Source: Phycisphaerae bacterium (GTDB lineage: Bacteria; Planctomycetota; Phycisphaerae; Sedimentisphaerales; SM23-30). Taken from it: a stretch of DNA of 64,000 bases. The DNA is taken from positions 1 to 64,000 of the forward strand of contig JAEIOG010000013.1 of the NCBI GenBank assembly GCA_016342495.1. Direction: 5' to 3'. The translations under genes and the position numbers were made by a program. Below are positions 1 through 9,217 of the stretch, piece by piece; the stretch's first letter is position 1, and each line of letters starts with the position of its first letter. The notes under the pieces were generated by a model that saw nothing but the letters and a program-made list of their open reading frames with translations, was not told where the DNA came from and ran no database searches.

Positions 1-179
1 ATCATAATAAATATATCCTCGCCCTCAAGTCTAATTAATGACAAGGAATTGTCTCACCCATTCTGGCACAGAGGGATAGTCCAAATGGGAAGCCATCGGA
101 AGATATAATCGGGGCACCTATTGTTGAGTTCAAACACAGATATGGCAACTGGTGGGAATTTAATATTGATTGGGATTAA
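1..179 (+). other. possible 3' end of an unrecognised coding region
   Basis: The left edge holds no complete gene. One forward frame is open from about 42 and ends in a TAA at 177-179; its last residues read FKHRYGNWWEFNIDWD, an aromatic-rich tail that looks protein-like. That frame has stops at 36-41, while another forward frame is open from base 1 to about 108. A gene entering from the left with a frameshift near 50-100, or a decayed gene, would explain this, but chance frames are equally possible. I recognise no family. Confidence 0.2.
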
Positions 180-229
180 TGGCTTAACCTTTTATATAGT
201 TTGACTTTAGGGTTCTAAAACTCTATTAT

Positions 230-1426
230 ATGGCTATGGATAATAAAGAACGAAGAAATATATTAGTGACCTGCGGGCCGGGTCTGGTTGAATACCTTAT
301 GGGTGAAATCGAGCAATTAGGGTTTCCGATAATTGACAGCCATAAGGGCGGGGTTATTACTAAAGGTTCGCTAATTGACTGTATGAAGCTGAATCTGTAT
401 CTGCGGACGGCTTATAATGTGCTTTTTCTGCTAAAGGAGTTTCGCTGCGGCAGCCCGGAAGCATTGTATAAACAGGTTAATATCCTGCCCTGGGAAAAAA
501 TAATCGATCCGGATAATTACCTCTGCGTACTTTCTCGAGTTGATACCTATTCTATAAATAACAGTATGTTCCCGAACCTGAAAGTCAAAGACGCTATTTG
601 TGACAGGCTAATGAAGAAAATGGGGACAAGGCCTGATAGTGGGCCAGACCGCCATAAGGTTGTAGTGAACCTTTTCTGGAAAAAAGAAAATGCCTGGCTA
701 TACTTAAACACCTCGGGTATGAAAATTTCGGACCGAAATTATCGTAAGATGCCGCATAAAGCGCCACTACGAGAATGTCTGGCGGCGGGTTTGCTGATGG
801 CGGCGGGTTATGATGGTTCACAACATTTGGTGTTGCCTATGTGCGGGAGCGGGACTTTAGCTATCGAAGCGGCAATGATCGCTCAGAACAGAGCCGCAGG
901 TTTGCTGCGAAGTAATTTTGGTTTTATGCATTTATTGTCTTTCGATGAAGATGCTTATAAACAAATGCGTGTTGACGCCCGCAAGATGTCAGATAGAAAA
1001 GGTCTGCAAAAGAAAATTATCGCGACCGATATTGACCCGGCGGCCATCAAAGCGGCATTGCAAAATGCTATGACTGCTGGAGTTGAGCATTTAATCGATT
1101 TTGGGGTTTGTGATTTTGCTGATACGGAGGTGCCCGAAGGTGATGGCGGTATTGTGCTACTGAACCCGGAATATGGTGAACGTTTAGGCGAAACTGAAGA
1201 ACTGGAAAAGCTATATAAATGGATTGGGGATTTCTTTAAACAAAGTTGCCCGGGTTATAGCGGGTATATCTTTACAGGCAATATGGATCTGGCCAAAAAA
1301 GTGGGATTGAAAGCGGCCCGGCGTATGATATTTTTCAATGGCAATATTGAATGCCGGTTGCTGAAATATGAATTGTATAGCGGGACAAGGCAGATAGATA
1401 AGCAAGCTGATGTAGAAGAAGAATAG
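230..1426 (+). CDS. RlmL/YpsC-like class I RNA methyltransferase with THUMP domain
   Basis: Probable SAM-dependent rRNA guanine-N2 methyltransferase of the RlmL/UPF0020 family. The N-terminal part (residues about 10-165) fits the ferredoxin-like plus THUMP RNA-binding region (VTCGPGLVEYLMGEI at the start). The catalytic Rossmann domain follows, with SAM motif I PMCGSGT at 203-209, the acidic ATDIDP motif near 265, and the target-base motif at 312-316. That last motif reads NPEYG where the family has NPPYG, so the second proline is glutamate; the following GER matches the family. Length (398 aa) is normal for the single-methyltransferase form. There is no clear ribosome-binding site before ATG 230, and a second ATG lies two codons on. 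Function is inferred from family; the exact target base is not shown. Confidence 0.85.
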   Translation: MAMDNKERRNILVTCGPGLVEYLMGEIEQLGFPIIDSHKGGVITKGSLIDCMKLNLYLRTAYNVLFLLKEFRCGSPEALYKQVNILPWEKIIDPDNYLCVLSRVDTYSINNSMFPNLKVKDAICDRLMKKMGTRPDSGPDRHKVVVNLFWKKENAWLYLNTSGMKISDRNYRKMPHKAPLRECLAAGLLMAAGYDGSQHLVLPMCGSGTLAIEAAMIAQNRAAGLLRSNFGFMHLLSFDEDAYKQMRVDARKMSDRKGLQKKIIATDIDPAAIKAALQNAMTAGVEHLIDFGVCDFADTEVPEGDGGIVLLNPEYGERLGETEELEKLYKWIGDFFKQSCPGYSGYIFTGNMDLAKKVGLKAARRMIFFNGNIECRLLKYELYSGTRQIDKQADVEEE

Positions 1427-1470
1427 AACGCGGGTCATAAACCGCTAATGGTGATTTTATAATAAAAAGA

Positions 1471-1500
1471 TGGATTCCCGCCTGCGCGGGAATGACACAA
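1471..1500. repeat. 30-nt palindromic intergenic repeat, copy 1
   Basis: The stem ATTCCCGC/GCGGGAAT closes a CTGC loop and is followed by GACACAA. A second copy at 62791-62820 differs at three positions, two of which are a compensating change within the stem (G-C to A-T). It lies in the gap between the methyltransferase and recQ and abuts another repeat at 1511-1557. It resembles REP-like palindromes scattered in many bacterial genomes. Confidence 0.75.
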
Positions 1501-1510
1501 ATAGGTCCAT

Positions 1511-1557
1511 TGGGCTATGCCCATGCTGATAAAACCTACATCGCAATAGCGATACCG
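1511..1557 (+). repeat. 47-nt double-hairpin dispersed repeat, copy 1
   Basis: It contains a GGGC-TAT-GCCC palindrome, a linker CATGCTGATAAAA, and a second hairpin ATCGC-AATA-GCGAT ending ACCG. The reverse complement of 4718-4764 matches it over the same 47 nt, with differences confined to the linker end and the loop of the second hairpin. The element ends six bases before the recQ start codon, so it forms most of the recQ leader. Confidence 0.75.
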
Positions 1558-1562
1558 AGTAT

Positions 1563-3374
1563 ATGTTAAAGAAAATAGAAAAGACATTAAAGCAATATTG
1601 GGGCTATGATGAATTTCGTCCTTTGCAGAAAGAAGCAATGCTTTCGGCGATATCAGGGCGGGACTCTTTGGTAGTGTTGCCCACTGGTGGGGGTAAATCG
1701 CTTTGTTTTCAGGTTCCGGCAATGTCGCTGGATGGCATCACTTTGGTGATTTCTCCTTTGATTTCGCTGATGAAGGATCAGGTTGACGGATTGGTAGATT
1801 GTGGTGTGCCAGCGGCCCGATTAGATAGCACGGTCAGCCCCGAAGACCGAACGGCAATTTATCGACAGGCTTTTGCAGGGGAATTGAAGCTACTGTATCT
1901 ATCACCAGAAAGATTGATGTCCAAGGGCTTTACTGATTTTATCAGCGATCTGAATATTACGATGGTAGCTGTGGATGAAGCGCATTGTGTTAGTATGTGG
2001 GGGCATGATTTCCGGCCGGAATATCGTCAACTTGGCAGGCTTAAGCAAATCTTTGGGGCGATTCCTATTCATGCCTATACCGCAACGGCAACCGGGCAGG
2101 TTCGCGATGATATAGCCAAACAATTAAAACTGGATAAACCTGAAATACTGGTTGGCTCTTTTGATCGGCCTAACCTTTTCTATCGTATCATGCAACGCGA
2201 GAACCGCATGAAACAACTCAAGGAAATCATAGATCGACATGAAGGTGAATCAGGGATTATATATTGCATCAAACGGTCGGACACTGAACAGGTGGCCAAA
2301 TCCCTGAATAAGGAAGGATATAAGGCACTGCCCTATCATGCGGGCCTGACTGATGAGAAACGACGTAAGCACCAGGATGCTTTCATCAAGGAAAAAACCG
2401 ATATCATCGTAGCAACGATTGCTTTTGGTATGGGTATTGATAAATCTAATGTTCGCTATGTAATCCATTGCGGGATGCCAAAATCACTGGAAAATTATCA
2501 GCAGGAATCAGGTCGAGCAGGCCGTGATGGGCTTAACTCTGAATGTGTGCTGCTTTATAGCCCCGGTGATTTTGCCCTGTGGAAATCAATCATGCAGGAT
2601 ATGCCAACGGAAGCTTTGAAAATTTCCGAAGGTAAACTTTCGTATATGTACAGTTTTTGTACTGGAGCGACCTGCCGCCATCAGGCTATCCTGAATTATT
2701 TTGATCAGAAACTGGAAAATGACAATTGCCAGGCCTGCGATATATGTCTGGATGAAGTTGAACAAGTCGAAGATGCCCTGATTGTCGCCCAGAAAATCAT
2801 TTCCTGTGTGGCACGCCTTAATCAGAGCTTTGGCTCTAACTATACCGCGGAAGTTTTAACAGGCTCTAATAATATGCGACTGATCATGAATCGGCATCAG
2901 GAGCTTAGCACTTATGGTTTGATGGCCGAACATAAGCAGCCAACTATCCGTAACTGGATTGAGCAGCTGGTTGGCCAGGATTACCTGGCAAAAGTTGGGG
3001 AATATCATGTTCTGGCGATTACCAAAAGCGGCTGGGAAGTGTTGCGGGGTAATATTACCCCGAGACTGCTGAAAGCCAGTGAAAAGACCAAAGATACAAA
3101 ATCTAAAGCAAAGCCAAAGGCACATCTAAACGATTTGAGTTCTGGGCAAATCGAATTATTCGAGATTTTGCGGCAGATTCGCCGCGAGATAGCCGACAAA
3201 AAAGGAATACCAGCGTACCTGATCTTCAATGACGCAACCCTACATGATATGGCCTATCAAATGCCTATCGATGATGAACAGCTTTTACAAATCCATGGCG
3301 TGGGCGTGCAAAAGAAAAGTAAATATGGCAAGAAATTCATCAAAGCGATTATAAAATTTAAAGAAAGCCAGTAA
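1563..3374 (+). CDS. recQ: ATP-dependent DNA helicase RecQ
   Basis: A 3'-5' DNA helicase acting in recombination and replication-fork repair. At 603 aa it has the classic bacterial layout: an SF2 helicase core with motif 0 (YWGYDEFRPLQ), Walker A TGGGKS at 41-46, DEAH box in VDEAHCVSMWGHDFRPEY, and motif VI QESGRAGRDG. These are followed by the RQC zinc-binding cysteines (CRHQ...CQACDIC), a winged-helix region, and a C-terminal HRDC domain near 525-600. The aromatic-rich loop reads CVSMWGHDFR where many RecQ proteins have CISQWGHDFR. No strong Shine-Dalgarno is visible; the leader is occupied by the repeat element at 1511-1557. It appears monocistronic. Confidence 0.95.
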   Translation: MLKKIEKTLKQYWGYDEFRPLQKEAMLSAISGRDSLVVLPTGGGKSLCFQVPAMSLDGITLVISPLISLMKDQVDGLVDCGVPAARLDSTVSPEDRTAIYRQAFAGELKLLYLSPERLMSKGFTDFISDLNITMVAVDEAHCVSMWGHDFRPEYRQLGRLKQIFGAIPIHAYTATATGQVRDDIAKQLKLDKPEILVGSFDRPNLFYRIMQRENRMKQLKEIIDRHEGESGIIYCIKRSDTEQVAKSLNKEGYKALPYHAGLTDEKRRKHQDAFIKEKTDIIVATIAFGMGIDKSNVRYVIHCGMPKSLENYQQESGRAGRDGLNSECVLLYSPGDFALWKSIMQDMPTEALKISEGKLSYMYSFCTGATCRHQAILNYFDQKLENDNCQACDICLDEVEQVEDALIVAQKIISCVARLNQSFGSNYTAEVLTGSNNMRLIMNRHQELSTYGLMAEHKQPTIRNWIEQLVGQDYLAKVGEYHVLAITKSGWEVLRGNITPRLLKASEKTKDTKSKAKPKAHLNDLSSGQIELFEILRQIRREIADKKGIPAYLIFNDATLHDMAYQMPIDDEQLLQIHGVGVQKKSKYGKKFIKAIIKFKESQ

Positions 3375-3511
3375 CTGCCCTGGATTGCGTCCGATAAATA
3401 GAAAAAAGATTATTAATCTGAAATCAGCTTAGCATATAGCCGATAATAATATATTGCAGTAATACGAATAATATATGCAGAATACATACAAAATTCTGCG
3501 GAGCCAAACAG

Positions 3512-4693
3512 TTGTCTGAACATAATGATAAAATTGAACAGCTAGCCACCAGACATAAATTTGATGAGCCGGTTTTTGTTACCCGGCCTACGATGCCAGA
3601 TTTAAGTGACTATCAGAAAAGTATCGCGAAAATCTGGGAAAATCAGTGGCTGACCAACTATGGGCCATTTTATCGGCAATTCCAGGTGGAATTAATGCAA
3701 TATATGCAAGTTGAGCATCTGACGCTGTTTAATAACGGCACCAATGCTTTGATGGTGGCATTGCAGGCTTTGCGAATCAACTCAGGTGAAGTTATTACAA
3801 CGCCTTTTACTTTCGCGGCGACTTCCCATGTGCTGTATTGGAATAATATCAAACCGGTTTTTTGCGATATTGAACCTGAAACGTTTAATATTGACCCTGG
3901 CAAAATTGAAAATCTTATTGGGCCGGACACCAAAGCAATAATGCCAGTGCATGTATATGGCAACCCTTGCGATATGAAGGCGATTGAAAAGATAGCCCAG
4001 CGACATGGCCTGTTTGTCATATACGATGCGGCCCATGCATTTGGGGTTCAACTTAACAACCGCCCTCTTAGCGATTTTGGCGATATCAGTGCTTATAGTT
4101 TTCATGCGACTAAGCTTTTTTCCACGATTGAAGGTGGAGCACTGGTCAGCAATTCAAAATCCAGGAATGACCGGGTTCATTCATTGTCCAATTTTGGGAT
4201 TGCCAATGAAGAAACCGTTATCGGACCAGGGATCAATGGCAAAATGAATGAAATGCAGGCCAGCTTTGGTCTTTTGGAATTGCAACTGGTCGAAAATGAA
4301 ATCGCAAAACGCCAGAAAATCGCTATACAGTATCGCAAATTTCTTAAGGATATTCCGGGGGTAAGAACCCTCGATGATATTCCGGGAGTAAAGCATAACT
4401 ATGCATATTTTCCAATATTGATTGATGCAGAATTATATGGAACTGATCGAGATAATTTAAATATTATTTTGCGTAAATGCAATATTATACCACGCAAATA
4501 TTTTTATCCGTTATGCAGTCATTATCCATGCTATCGTTCACTGGCTTCGGCAAATCCAGATAATCTGGCAGTAGCGGAAAAGACCGCAAGCCAGGTGCTT
4601 TGCCTGCCAATGTATGGGGCACTAACTAGCGAGACAGTTGATATTATTTGCCAAATGATAAAATCCATTCATGAGATTTATGTGACATTTTAG
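3512..4693 (+). CDS. DegT/DnrJ/EryC1/StrS-family sugar aminotransferase
   Basis: PLP-dependent aminotransferase acting on nucleotide-linked keto-sugars. The PLP-binding lysine is K201 in SFHATKLFSTIEGGA. The fold-type I signatures GTNALMVAL, TTPFTFAAT and DAAHAFG are all present and the length (393 aa) is normal. The start is TTG at 3512, supported by GGAG at 3500-3503, eight bases upstream; no ATG lies near. It opens a run of surface-glycan genes (glycosyltransferases, GNAT proteins, flippase), which suggests it makes an amino-deoxy sugar for that polymer. The precise substrate cannot be read from sequence. Confidence 0.9.
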   Translation: MSEHNDKIEQLATRHKFDEPVFVTRPTMPDLSDYQKSIAKIWENQWLTNYGPFYRQFQVELMQYMQVEHLTLFNNGTNALMVALQALRINSGEVITTPFTFAATSHVLYWNNIKPVFCDIEPETFNIDPGKIENLIGPDTKAIMPVHVYGNPCDMKAIEKIAQRHGLFVIYDAAHAFGVQLNNRPLSDFGDISAYSFHATKLFSTIEGGALVSNSKSRNDRVHSLSNFGIANEETVIGPGINGKMNEMQASFGLLELQLVENEIAKRQKIAIQYRKFLKDIPGVRTLDDIPGVKHNYAYFPILIDAELYGTDRDNLNIILRKCNIIPRKYFYPLCSHYPCYRSLASANPDNLAVAEKTASQVLCLPMYGALTSETVDIICQMIKSIHEIYVTF

Positions 4694-4717
4694 CTAAGTG
4701 AAACAATACGCAATAAT

Positions 4718-4764
4718 CGGTATCGCTGTCGCGATATGATTTTTATCAGCATGGGCATAGCCCA
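4718..4764 (-). repeat. 47-nt double-hairpin dispersed repeat, copy 2
   Basis: This is the inverted copy of the element at 1511-1557. Both hairpins are kept (ATCGC/GCGAT and GGGC/GCCC); substitutions fall in the second loop (GACA for AATA) and the linker end. It lies between the aminotransferase and the next glycosyltransferase and may fold in the transcript. Confidence 0.75.
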
Positions 4765-4833
4765 TCCTACCTGCTACATATAGCTAAAATAACACAAGCT
4801 TACAGGCAGGCAGAAAGGACAAACTCAATTATT

Positions 4834-5784
4834 ATGAGTATAATTATGCAGGAACAAAACAAACCAGATTTCAGCATAGTGATATCTTGCTATTATGAAG
4901 AAAAAAGCATTGATGAATTCTATCAAAGGCTTTCCAGTGCAATGCGGGGTATAGGCCGTTCTTATGAAATAATCTTCGTGAACGATGGCAGCACCGATGG
5001 TACTTTTGGAAAACTAAAAAATATCTTTGCTAATGATGAGAATGTGTTTGCGGTTGTCGATTTGTTTAAGAATTCCGGCCAGGCAGCGGCTATTACCGCT
5101 GGCACGACTTTTATTAATGGTAAAGCCATAATAACCATCGATAGTGATCTGCAGCTTGAGCCTGAGGATATTCCCAGTTTAATTAAAAAATATGATCAGG
5201 GTTATGACGCAGTTTGCGGATATCGACAAAATCGACGGGATTCTTTTTTACGCACCTGGCCATCAAAGATTGCTAATGTTATTATGCGAAAATCGTCAGG
5301 GGCAAAATTGCATGATTTTGGGTGCAGCCTGCGAATAATTAATTCCAAGGTAATACAAGCGTTTAATCTTGGGCCGAACAATATTCCGTTGCTTGTGGAA
5401 GTTTTAGCAAAAATGCAAAATATAGCTGAGGTGCCGGTTAAACACCATCCAAGAAAATATGGGAAGTCTGGTTTTAGTTTTTTTAAGCTATTTGCCTATA
5501 ATATGGACAATATGATATTAATGTCGCACAGGCCATTCCAGTATACTGGATTTTTCTGTATGGTTTTGGCATTATTATTTATTATAAGATGCATCGTGTC
5601 AGGATTCTGGGATTTTAAGATATTGGATCAGACAACAAATGGTTTGATTCTTAATTCGGTATTGATTAGTTTTCTGATATTGCTGGCAATATTATCAGCT
5701 GTCGGGGAATTGGTTATCAGGAATTTTTCGGCGTTAAGGAAAAAACCTTACTATATAATTAAGGAATTTATAAAAAATGAGTAA
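4834..5784 (+). CDS. family 2 glycosyltransferase, polyprenyl-phosphate sugar transferase type, two C-terminal TM helices
   Basis: GT2 enzyme of the DPM1/ArnC/GtrB type, which moves a sugar from a nucleotide donor to a polyprenyl phosphate at the membrane. The N-terminal GT-A domain shows FSIVISCYYEEKSI, the VNDGSTDGT motif and the DSD metal site in ITIDSDLQLEPEDI. Two hydrophobic segments near residues 240-262 and 275-298 fit the membrane anchor of this group. A second ATG lies five codons in (4849); the AAAGGA at about 4816 is rather far from either. The stop overlaps the next start by eight bases, implying translational coupling with the GNAT gene. Confidence 0.88.
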   Translation: MSIIMQEQNKPDFSIVISCYYEEKSIDEFYQRLSSAMRGIGRSYEIIFVNDGSTDGTFGKLKNIFANDENVFAVVDLFKNSGQAAAITAGTTFINGKAIITIDSDLQLEPEDIPSLIKKYDQGYDAVCGYRQNRRDSFLRTWPSKIANVIMRKSSGAKLHDFGCSLRIINSKVIQAFNLGPNNIPLLVEVLAKMQNIAEVPVKHHPRKYGKSGFSFFKLFAYNMDNMILMSHRPFQYTGFFCMVLALLFIIRCIVSGFWDFKILDQTTNGLILNSVLISFLILLAILSAVGELVIRNFSALRKKPYYIIKEFIKNE

Positions 5785-6265
5785 TTTCCATGAAGAGACT
5801 TATGTTTATCAGAGTAAAAAAACTCCAGAAGAAATTAAGATAGTAAGAGAATTCATAAAAGAAGTTAAGGATGATTTTTACCCACCTCTTACAGAGATAG
5901 TCGACATAGATAGTTATGTAGACAAAATGATGGCATCGGCGGAATTATTCATTGCAAAAGTTGGAGATGAATTTGCCGGATTTTTGTGCATGTACATGAA
6001 TGACTTTAAGAACTTCGATGCTTACCTGACATCTTATGCCGTCAAGCCTGAATTCAGGAGAAAATACCGAGTTGCACAAAAATTAATTAAGACCGGTATT
6101 GATGCCGCGGGGGAAGTAGGGATGAAATCGGTTAAAGCAGAAATTGACCCGAAACATAGACGGGCTGTTATGATGGCCAGCAAATTCAAACCAAAACTAA
6201 TATATCCAGAACCCGGCTCAGGTCAGAAATCAATACTTGTGGACTATACTATAGAACCTAAGTAA
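5777..6265 (+). CDS. GNAT-family N-acetyltransferase
   Basis: A small (162 aa) acetyltransferase-like protein. The beta4-alpha3 acetyl-CoA region is YAVKPEFRRKYRVAQKLIKTGIDAA, in which the usual Q/R-x-x-G-x-G/A turn is degenerate (RRKYRVA). It starts inside the last codons of the preceding glycosyltransferase and is followed 35 bases later by a second acyltransferase-like gene. Context suggests acetylation of a sugar or sugar amine in glycan synthesis, but the substrate is unknown. Confidence 0.75.
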   Translation: MSNFHEETYVYQSKKTPEEIKIVREFIKEVKDDFYPPLTEIVDIDSYVDKMMASAELFIAKVGDEFAGFLCMYMNDFKNFDAYLTSYAVKPEFRRKYRVAQKLIKTGIDAAGEVGMKSVKAEIDPKHRRAVMMASKFKPKLIYPEPGSGQKSILVDYTIEPK

Positions 6266-6300
6266 ATCCGGGGCAATCTTTGCCCTATTATGGAGCTTAA

Positions 6301-7212
6301 ATGCTTACAGGCTATTTGCACGCAGATTACGCAATGTCTCTTAGGGAATTTGGTCAACCATACCAATTACCACGCAGTAAGGGATGGATACTAAGGCGTA
6401 AAATACCTGGCACTAATTATTTTGACGCAATGGGTATTTACCCTTATTTTTGTTGCCAAAACTGGGATAAACTTAAAGAAGATTTGGACAATTTACATGA
6501 CCTTATAAGCATCATAATGATTCCCGATCCATTTGGTGATTATACTGAATCATATCTTAAAGAATGTTTCAGTGACTTAGCCGTTCCTTATAAAGAACAT
6601 TATGTGGCAGACTTTTCAAAAAGCATGGGTGAAATTTTATCACATCATCATCGGCGTGATTGCAGGGTCAGCTTACGCAAAGTAGATATAGAAATAGTTG
6701 AAAACCCCGTTGAACATATTGATACCTGGATGAACTTGCATAATAATCTGGTAAAGAAGCATAATATTACCGGCATAAAAGCATTTTCCCGTCAATCATT
6801 CGCAGAACAGCTACAATTGCCAGGGACGTTGTTCTTAATAGCACGCCATAATAATATTCCAGTTGGTGCATTAATAGCCATCCAATATAATGATATACTC
6901 AATCTACATGTTGTGGGATATTCCGCTGAAGGGTATAAAAACCTATGTATTTATGCTTTATACTATACAGCATATGACTTCAGTCGCAATAAAGTAAAAT
7001 GGGGTAATATCGGTGGCGTACCTGGGGCACAACCTGATAAAGTAGATCATTATAAAATTTTCAAACAAGGTTGGGCAACTGAAACCAGAATGGCATATTT
7101 GTGTGGAAGAATTTTCAACAAAGATATTTACGATAAATTAACTATAGCATCTGGAAATACTCCTGGCAAAACAAATTACTTCCCACTATACCGAACAGGA
7201 CAAATCAAATAA
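6301..7212 (+). CDS. FemAB-like / GNAT-fold acyltransferase
   Basis: A 303-aa protein that resembles the FemAB-type Acetyltransf_6 group. The central part carries a transferase-like stretch (TLFLIARHNNIPVGALIAIQ, then LHVVGYSAEGYKNL) and the C-terminal GGVPGAQPDKVDHYKIFKQGWA, similar to the G-x-x-Y-x-FK-x-G-F/W motif of FemAB-like enzymes. GGAG lies six bases before the ATG. It ends four bases from the convergent membrane-protein gene. In exopolysaccharide loci such proteins are thought to attach acyl or amino-acyl groups; a specific role here is inference. Confidence 0.65.
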   Translation: MLTGYLHADYAMSLREFGQPYQLPRSKGWILRRKIPGTNYFDAMGIYPYFCCQNWDKLKEDLDNLHDLISIIMIPDPFGDYTESYLKECFSDLAVPYKEHYVADFSKSMGEILSHHHRRDCRVSLRKVDIEIVENPVEHIDTWMNLHNNLVKKHNITGIKAFSRQSFAEQLQLPGTLFLIARHNNIPVGALIAIQYNDILNLHVVGYSAEGYKNLCIYALYYTAYDFSRNKVKWGNIGGVPGAQPDKVDHYKIFKQGWATETRMAYLCGRIFNKDIYDKLTIASGNTPGKTNYFPLYRTGQIK

Positions 7213-7216
7213 TTCA

Positions 7217-9127
7217 TCACTTATTTGTTAAATATTTATAAAGAAAATATTTTTCACCTGAACTGGAAAAAACCAATTCAAAAAAATCCCGATCGATTTC
7301 AACTCCCGAATTCGTTGGCCTAATTACTATAAAAACACTTTGGGCCTTATTAACATAATTATCAAAATCAAGAAAACTGGATATTTTATTTGACTGGTAT
7401 ATACTATTAAAAACAGACCAACGTTGTTCATATTCTTGATTGCTGTGGCCATGACGAGCAACAACAAAATCGGCAACTTTATACTCAAACCCAGGAGGAG
7501 ACTGTATGTCCGGCAAATCAACGGCAATATACAATTGACGTTGCGTTAACACTGGCAAGACATAATCAGTATCAACAAAGACATCATTAATACCGGTATT
7601 GGCCCTGATCCAATCATACATTTCATTTGCTTGTGAATCTGTTGAATAAATATATTTTCCCTTTTCAAAATATGGTAATGGATGACTGTTGTACATATAA
7701 TGCTCACGCTTCATATTATATAAAATTGGCCAGTTCATACTCAATAACAAGATAAAAGCAGTAATCATGCAAAGCTTATTTTTATCGATGAATAAATCAA
7801 AAGCAATTCCACCAAAAATACCAGCTGTCAACACAAACAAAGCGAGAAATTTATATTCAATAAAACCATTGAAATGTACAAAACTATACATTCCTAAGCT
7901 TGTAAATAAAGATATTGCCACAATGAGTAATGGGATGGTTTTCTGGGCTATAATAAATTTTCTGGCCACAAAGAATAAGACAAAAATTACCGGGAAAATA
8001 TTTAATAAAATCACTAATAAATGAATACCCAGATAGTAAAAACTAAAAAATGTCACCGCCTTTTCAACAGATCCACTTCTAATTGTTGTTAATAGATATG
8101 GCAATATCAGCAGAAAAGCAAAAAACACACTGCCACTAAACAGCAAGACTGTCCTATATTGTTTCTGGATATAAGCAAATTTCATTAAGAACAACAATAA
8201 TAAGACTAAAAAGGCTGAAATACCAAGGACTGCCGGCAAAAACGGCATATATAAGAAACCGCCGACAGAAATTGAAAAAATCAAGCCGAAATAACTTTTC
8301 CAGTTAGCAGGATAATTGAAAACTTTAATTGTGTTATAAAGGAAAAGGCAATAAAAAGCCAGACCCAATGGATGGCCAGCAAGATTAGTGAATTTACTGA
8401 TTGTTGCCGACACCCTGCTCTCAAGCGGCACGCCAAACAATAAACCAATCTTATAATATTCCTGAATACTAAAACAGCTGATCGCAAATATCGCAAGGAT
8501 AACCGACAAAATGTTGGCTCGGTGATTTTTAGTTAATAATGACGATATTCTATAAACAAAAATCGAAGCAATAATCAAAGCGATAGCATTTACCCAGACC
8601 GCTAACCAATATGGTGAAACATCAAATATCTTCATCAACATCGCTATCAGCCATGGATAGCCCCAAGGCGAAGCCATAGGCTCGCCAGCAAACATAAAAT
8701 CAGTCGGCGGGACACCGGCACCAGCAAAAATTCTATATGCTATACCAATTCGATAAAAACCATGATATGAATAAATTCTAAAAGCCGGAGTGGAGAAGTA
8801 AAGCCATAAGATAGTAAAAAGGAAAAGTAAAATGACCCAAAATAAAGATATGCGTTTTTTCAACCATATCAAATGCCAAAGGATAAAAGCATAGCTGACA
8901 ATAATGGTAAGCCTTGCGGCAATAAAATTAGCTTTATCGAAATAATGTTCGGGAGATTTAACGGCATATCCCAAGTAGTTGAAATAACCCCGGCTATGAA
9001 ATATTTCAATGATATGGCGACCAGTCAGTAAAAACAGAATCCAAATCAGCCCAAAAATGATACTAAAAATAATAAAAGGACGATTGGAATGATATAGTCT
9101 GCTTATGTGTTCTTTGAGATATTGCAT
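7217..9127 (-). CDS. polytopic membrane protein, GT-C-like glycosyltransferase candidate
   Basis: A 636-aa integral membrane protein with roughly 11-13 hydrophobic helices over residues 15-470, then a soluble C-terminal domain of about 165 residues (from YDWIRANTG onward). A long first periplasmic loop between TM segments, containing FMFAGEPMASPWGYPWL, and the overall plan resemble lipid-linked-sugar-dependent GT-C enzymes, but I see no decisive motif. The start ATG has no clear ribosome-binding site. It lies on the opposite strand inside the glycan cluster, convergent with the FemAB-like gene. It could instead be an uncharacterised polysaccharide polymerase or transporter. Confidence 0.65.
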   Translation of the reverse strand: MQYLKEHISRLYHSNRPFIIFSIIFGLIWILFLLTGRHIIEIFHSRGYFNYLGYAVKSPEHYFDKANFIAARLTIIVSYAFILWHLIWLKKRISLFWVILLFLFTILWLYFSTPAFRIYSYHGFYRIGIAYRIFAGAGVPPTDFMFAGEPMASPWGYPWLIAMLMKIFDVSPYWLAVWVNAIALIIASIFVYRISSLLTKNHRANILSVILAIFAISCFSIQEYYKIGLLFGVPLESRVSATISKFTNLAGHPLGLAFYCLFLYNTIKVFNYPANWKSYFGLIFSISVGGFLYMPFLPAVLGISAFLVLLLLFLMKFAYIQKQYRTVLLFSGSVFFAFLLILPYLLTTIRSGSVEKAVTFFSFYYLGIHLLVILLNIFPVIFVLFFVARKFIIAQKTIPLLIVAISLFTSLGMYSFVHFNGFIEYKFLALFVLTAGIFGGIAFDLFIDKNKLCMITAFILLLSMNWPILYNMKREHYMYNSHPLPYFEKGKYIYSTDSQANEMYDWIRANTGINDVFVDTDYVLPVLTQRQLYIAVDLPDIQSPPGFEYKVADFVVARHGHSNQEYEQRWSVFNSIYQSNKISSFLDFDNYVNKAQSVFIVIRPTNSGVEIDRDFFELVFSSSGEKYFLYKYLTNK

Positions 9128-9152
9128 ATTTAGAAGCCAATTTCACATTAAT

Positions 9153-9190
9153 TAAAAAAGGCGGAAAAGCCCGAAATGAGCCTTTCCACC
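9153..9190 (-). terminator. rho-independent terminator after the pseudopilin gene
   Basis: Read on the minus strand, an 11-bp stem GGTGGAAAGGC/GCTTTTCCGCC (two G-T pairs) encloses a 9-nt loop and is followed by TTTTTTAATTAA. It lies 28 bases past the stop of the gene ending at 9218. Confidence 0.85.
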
Positions 9191-9217
9191 TTGTCATTCT
9201 TAATAAATACTTAAGTA

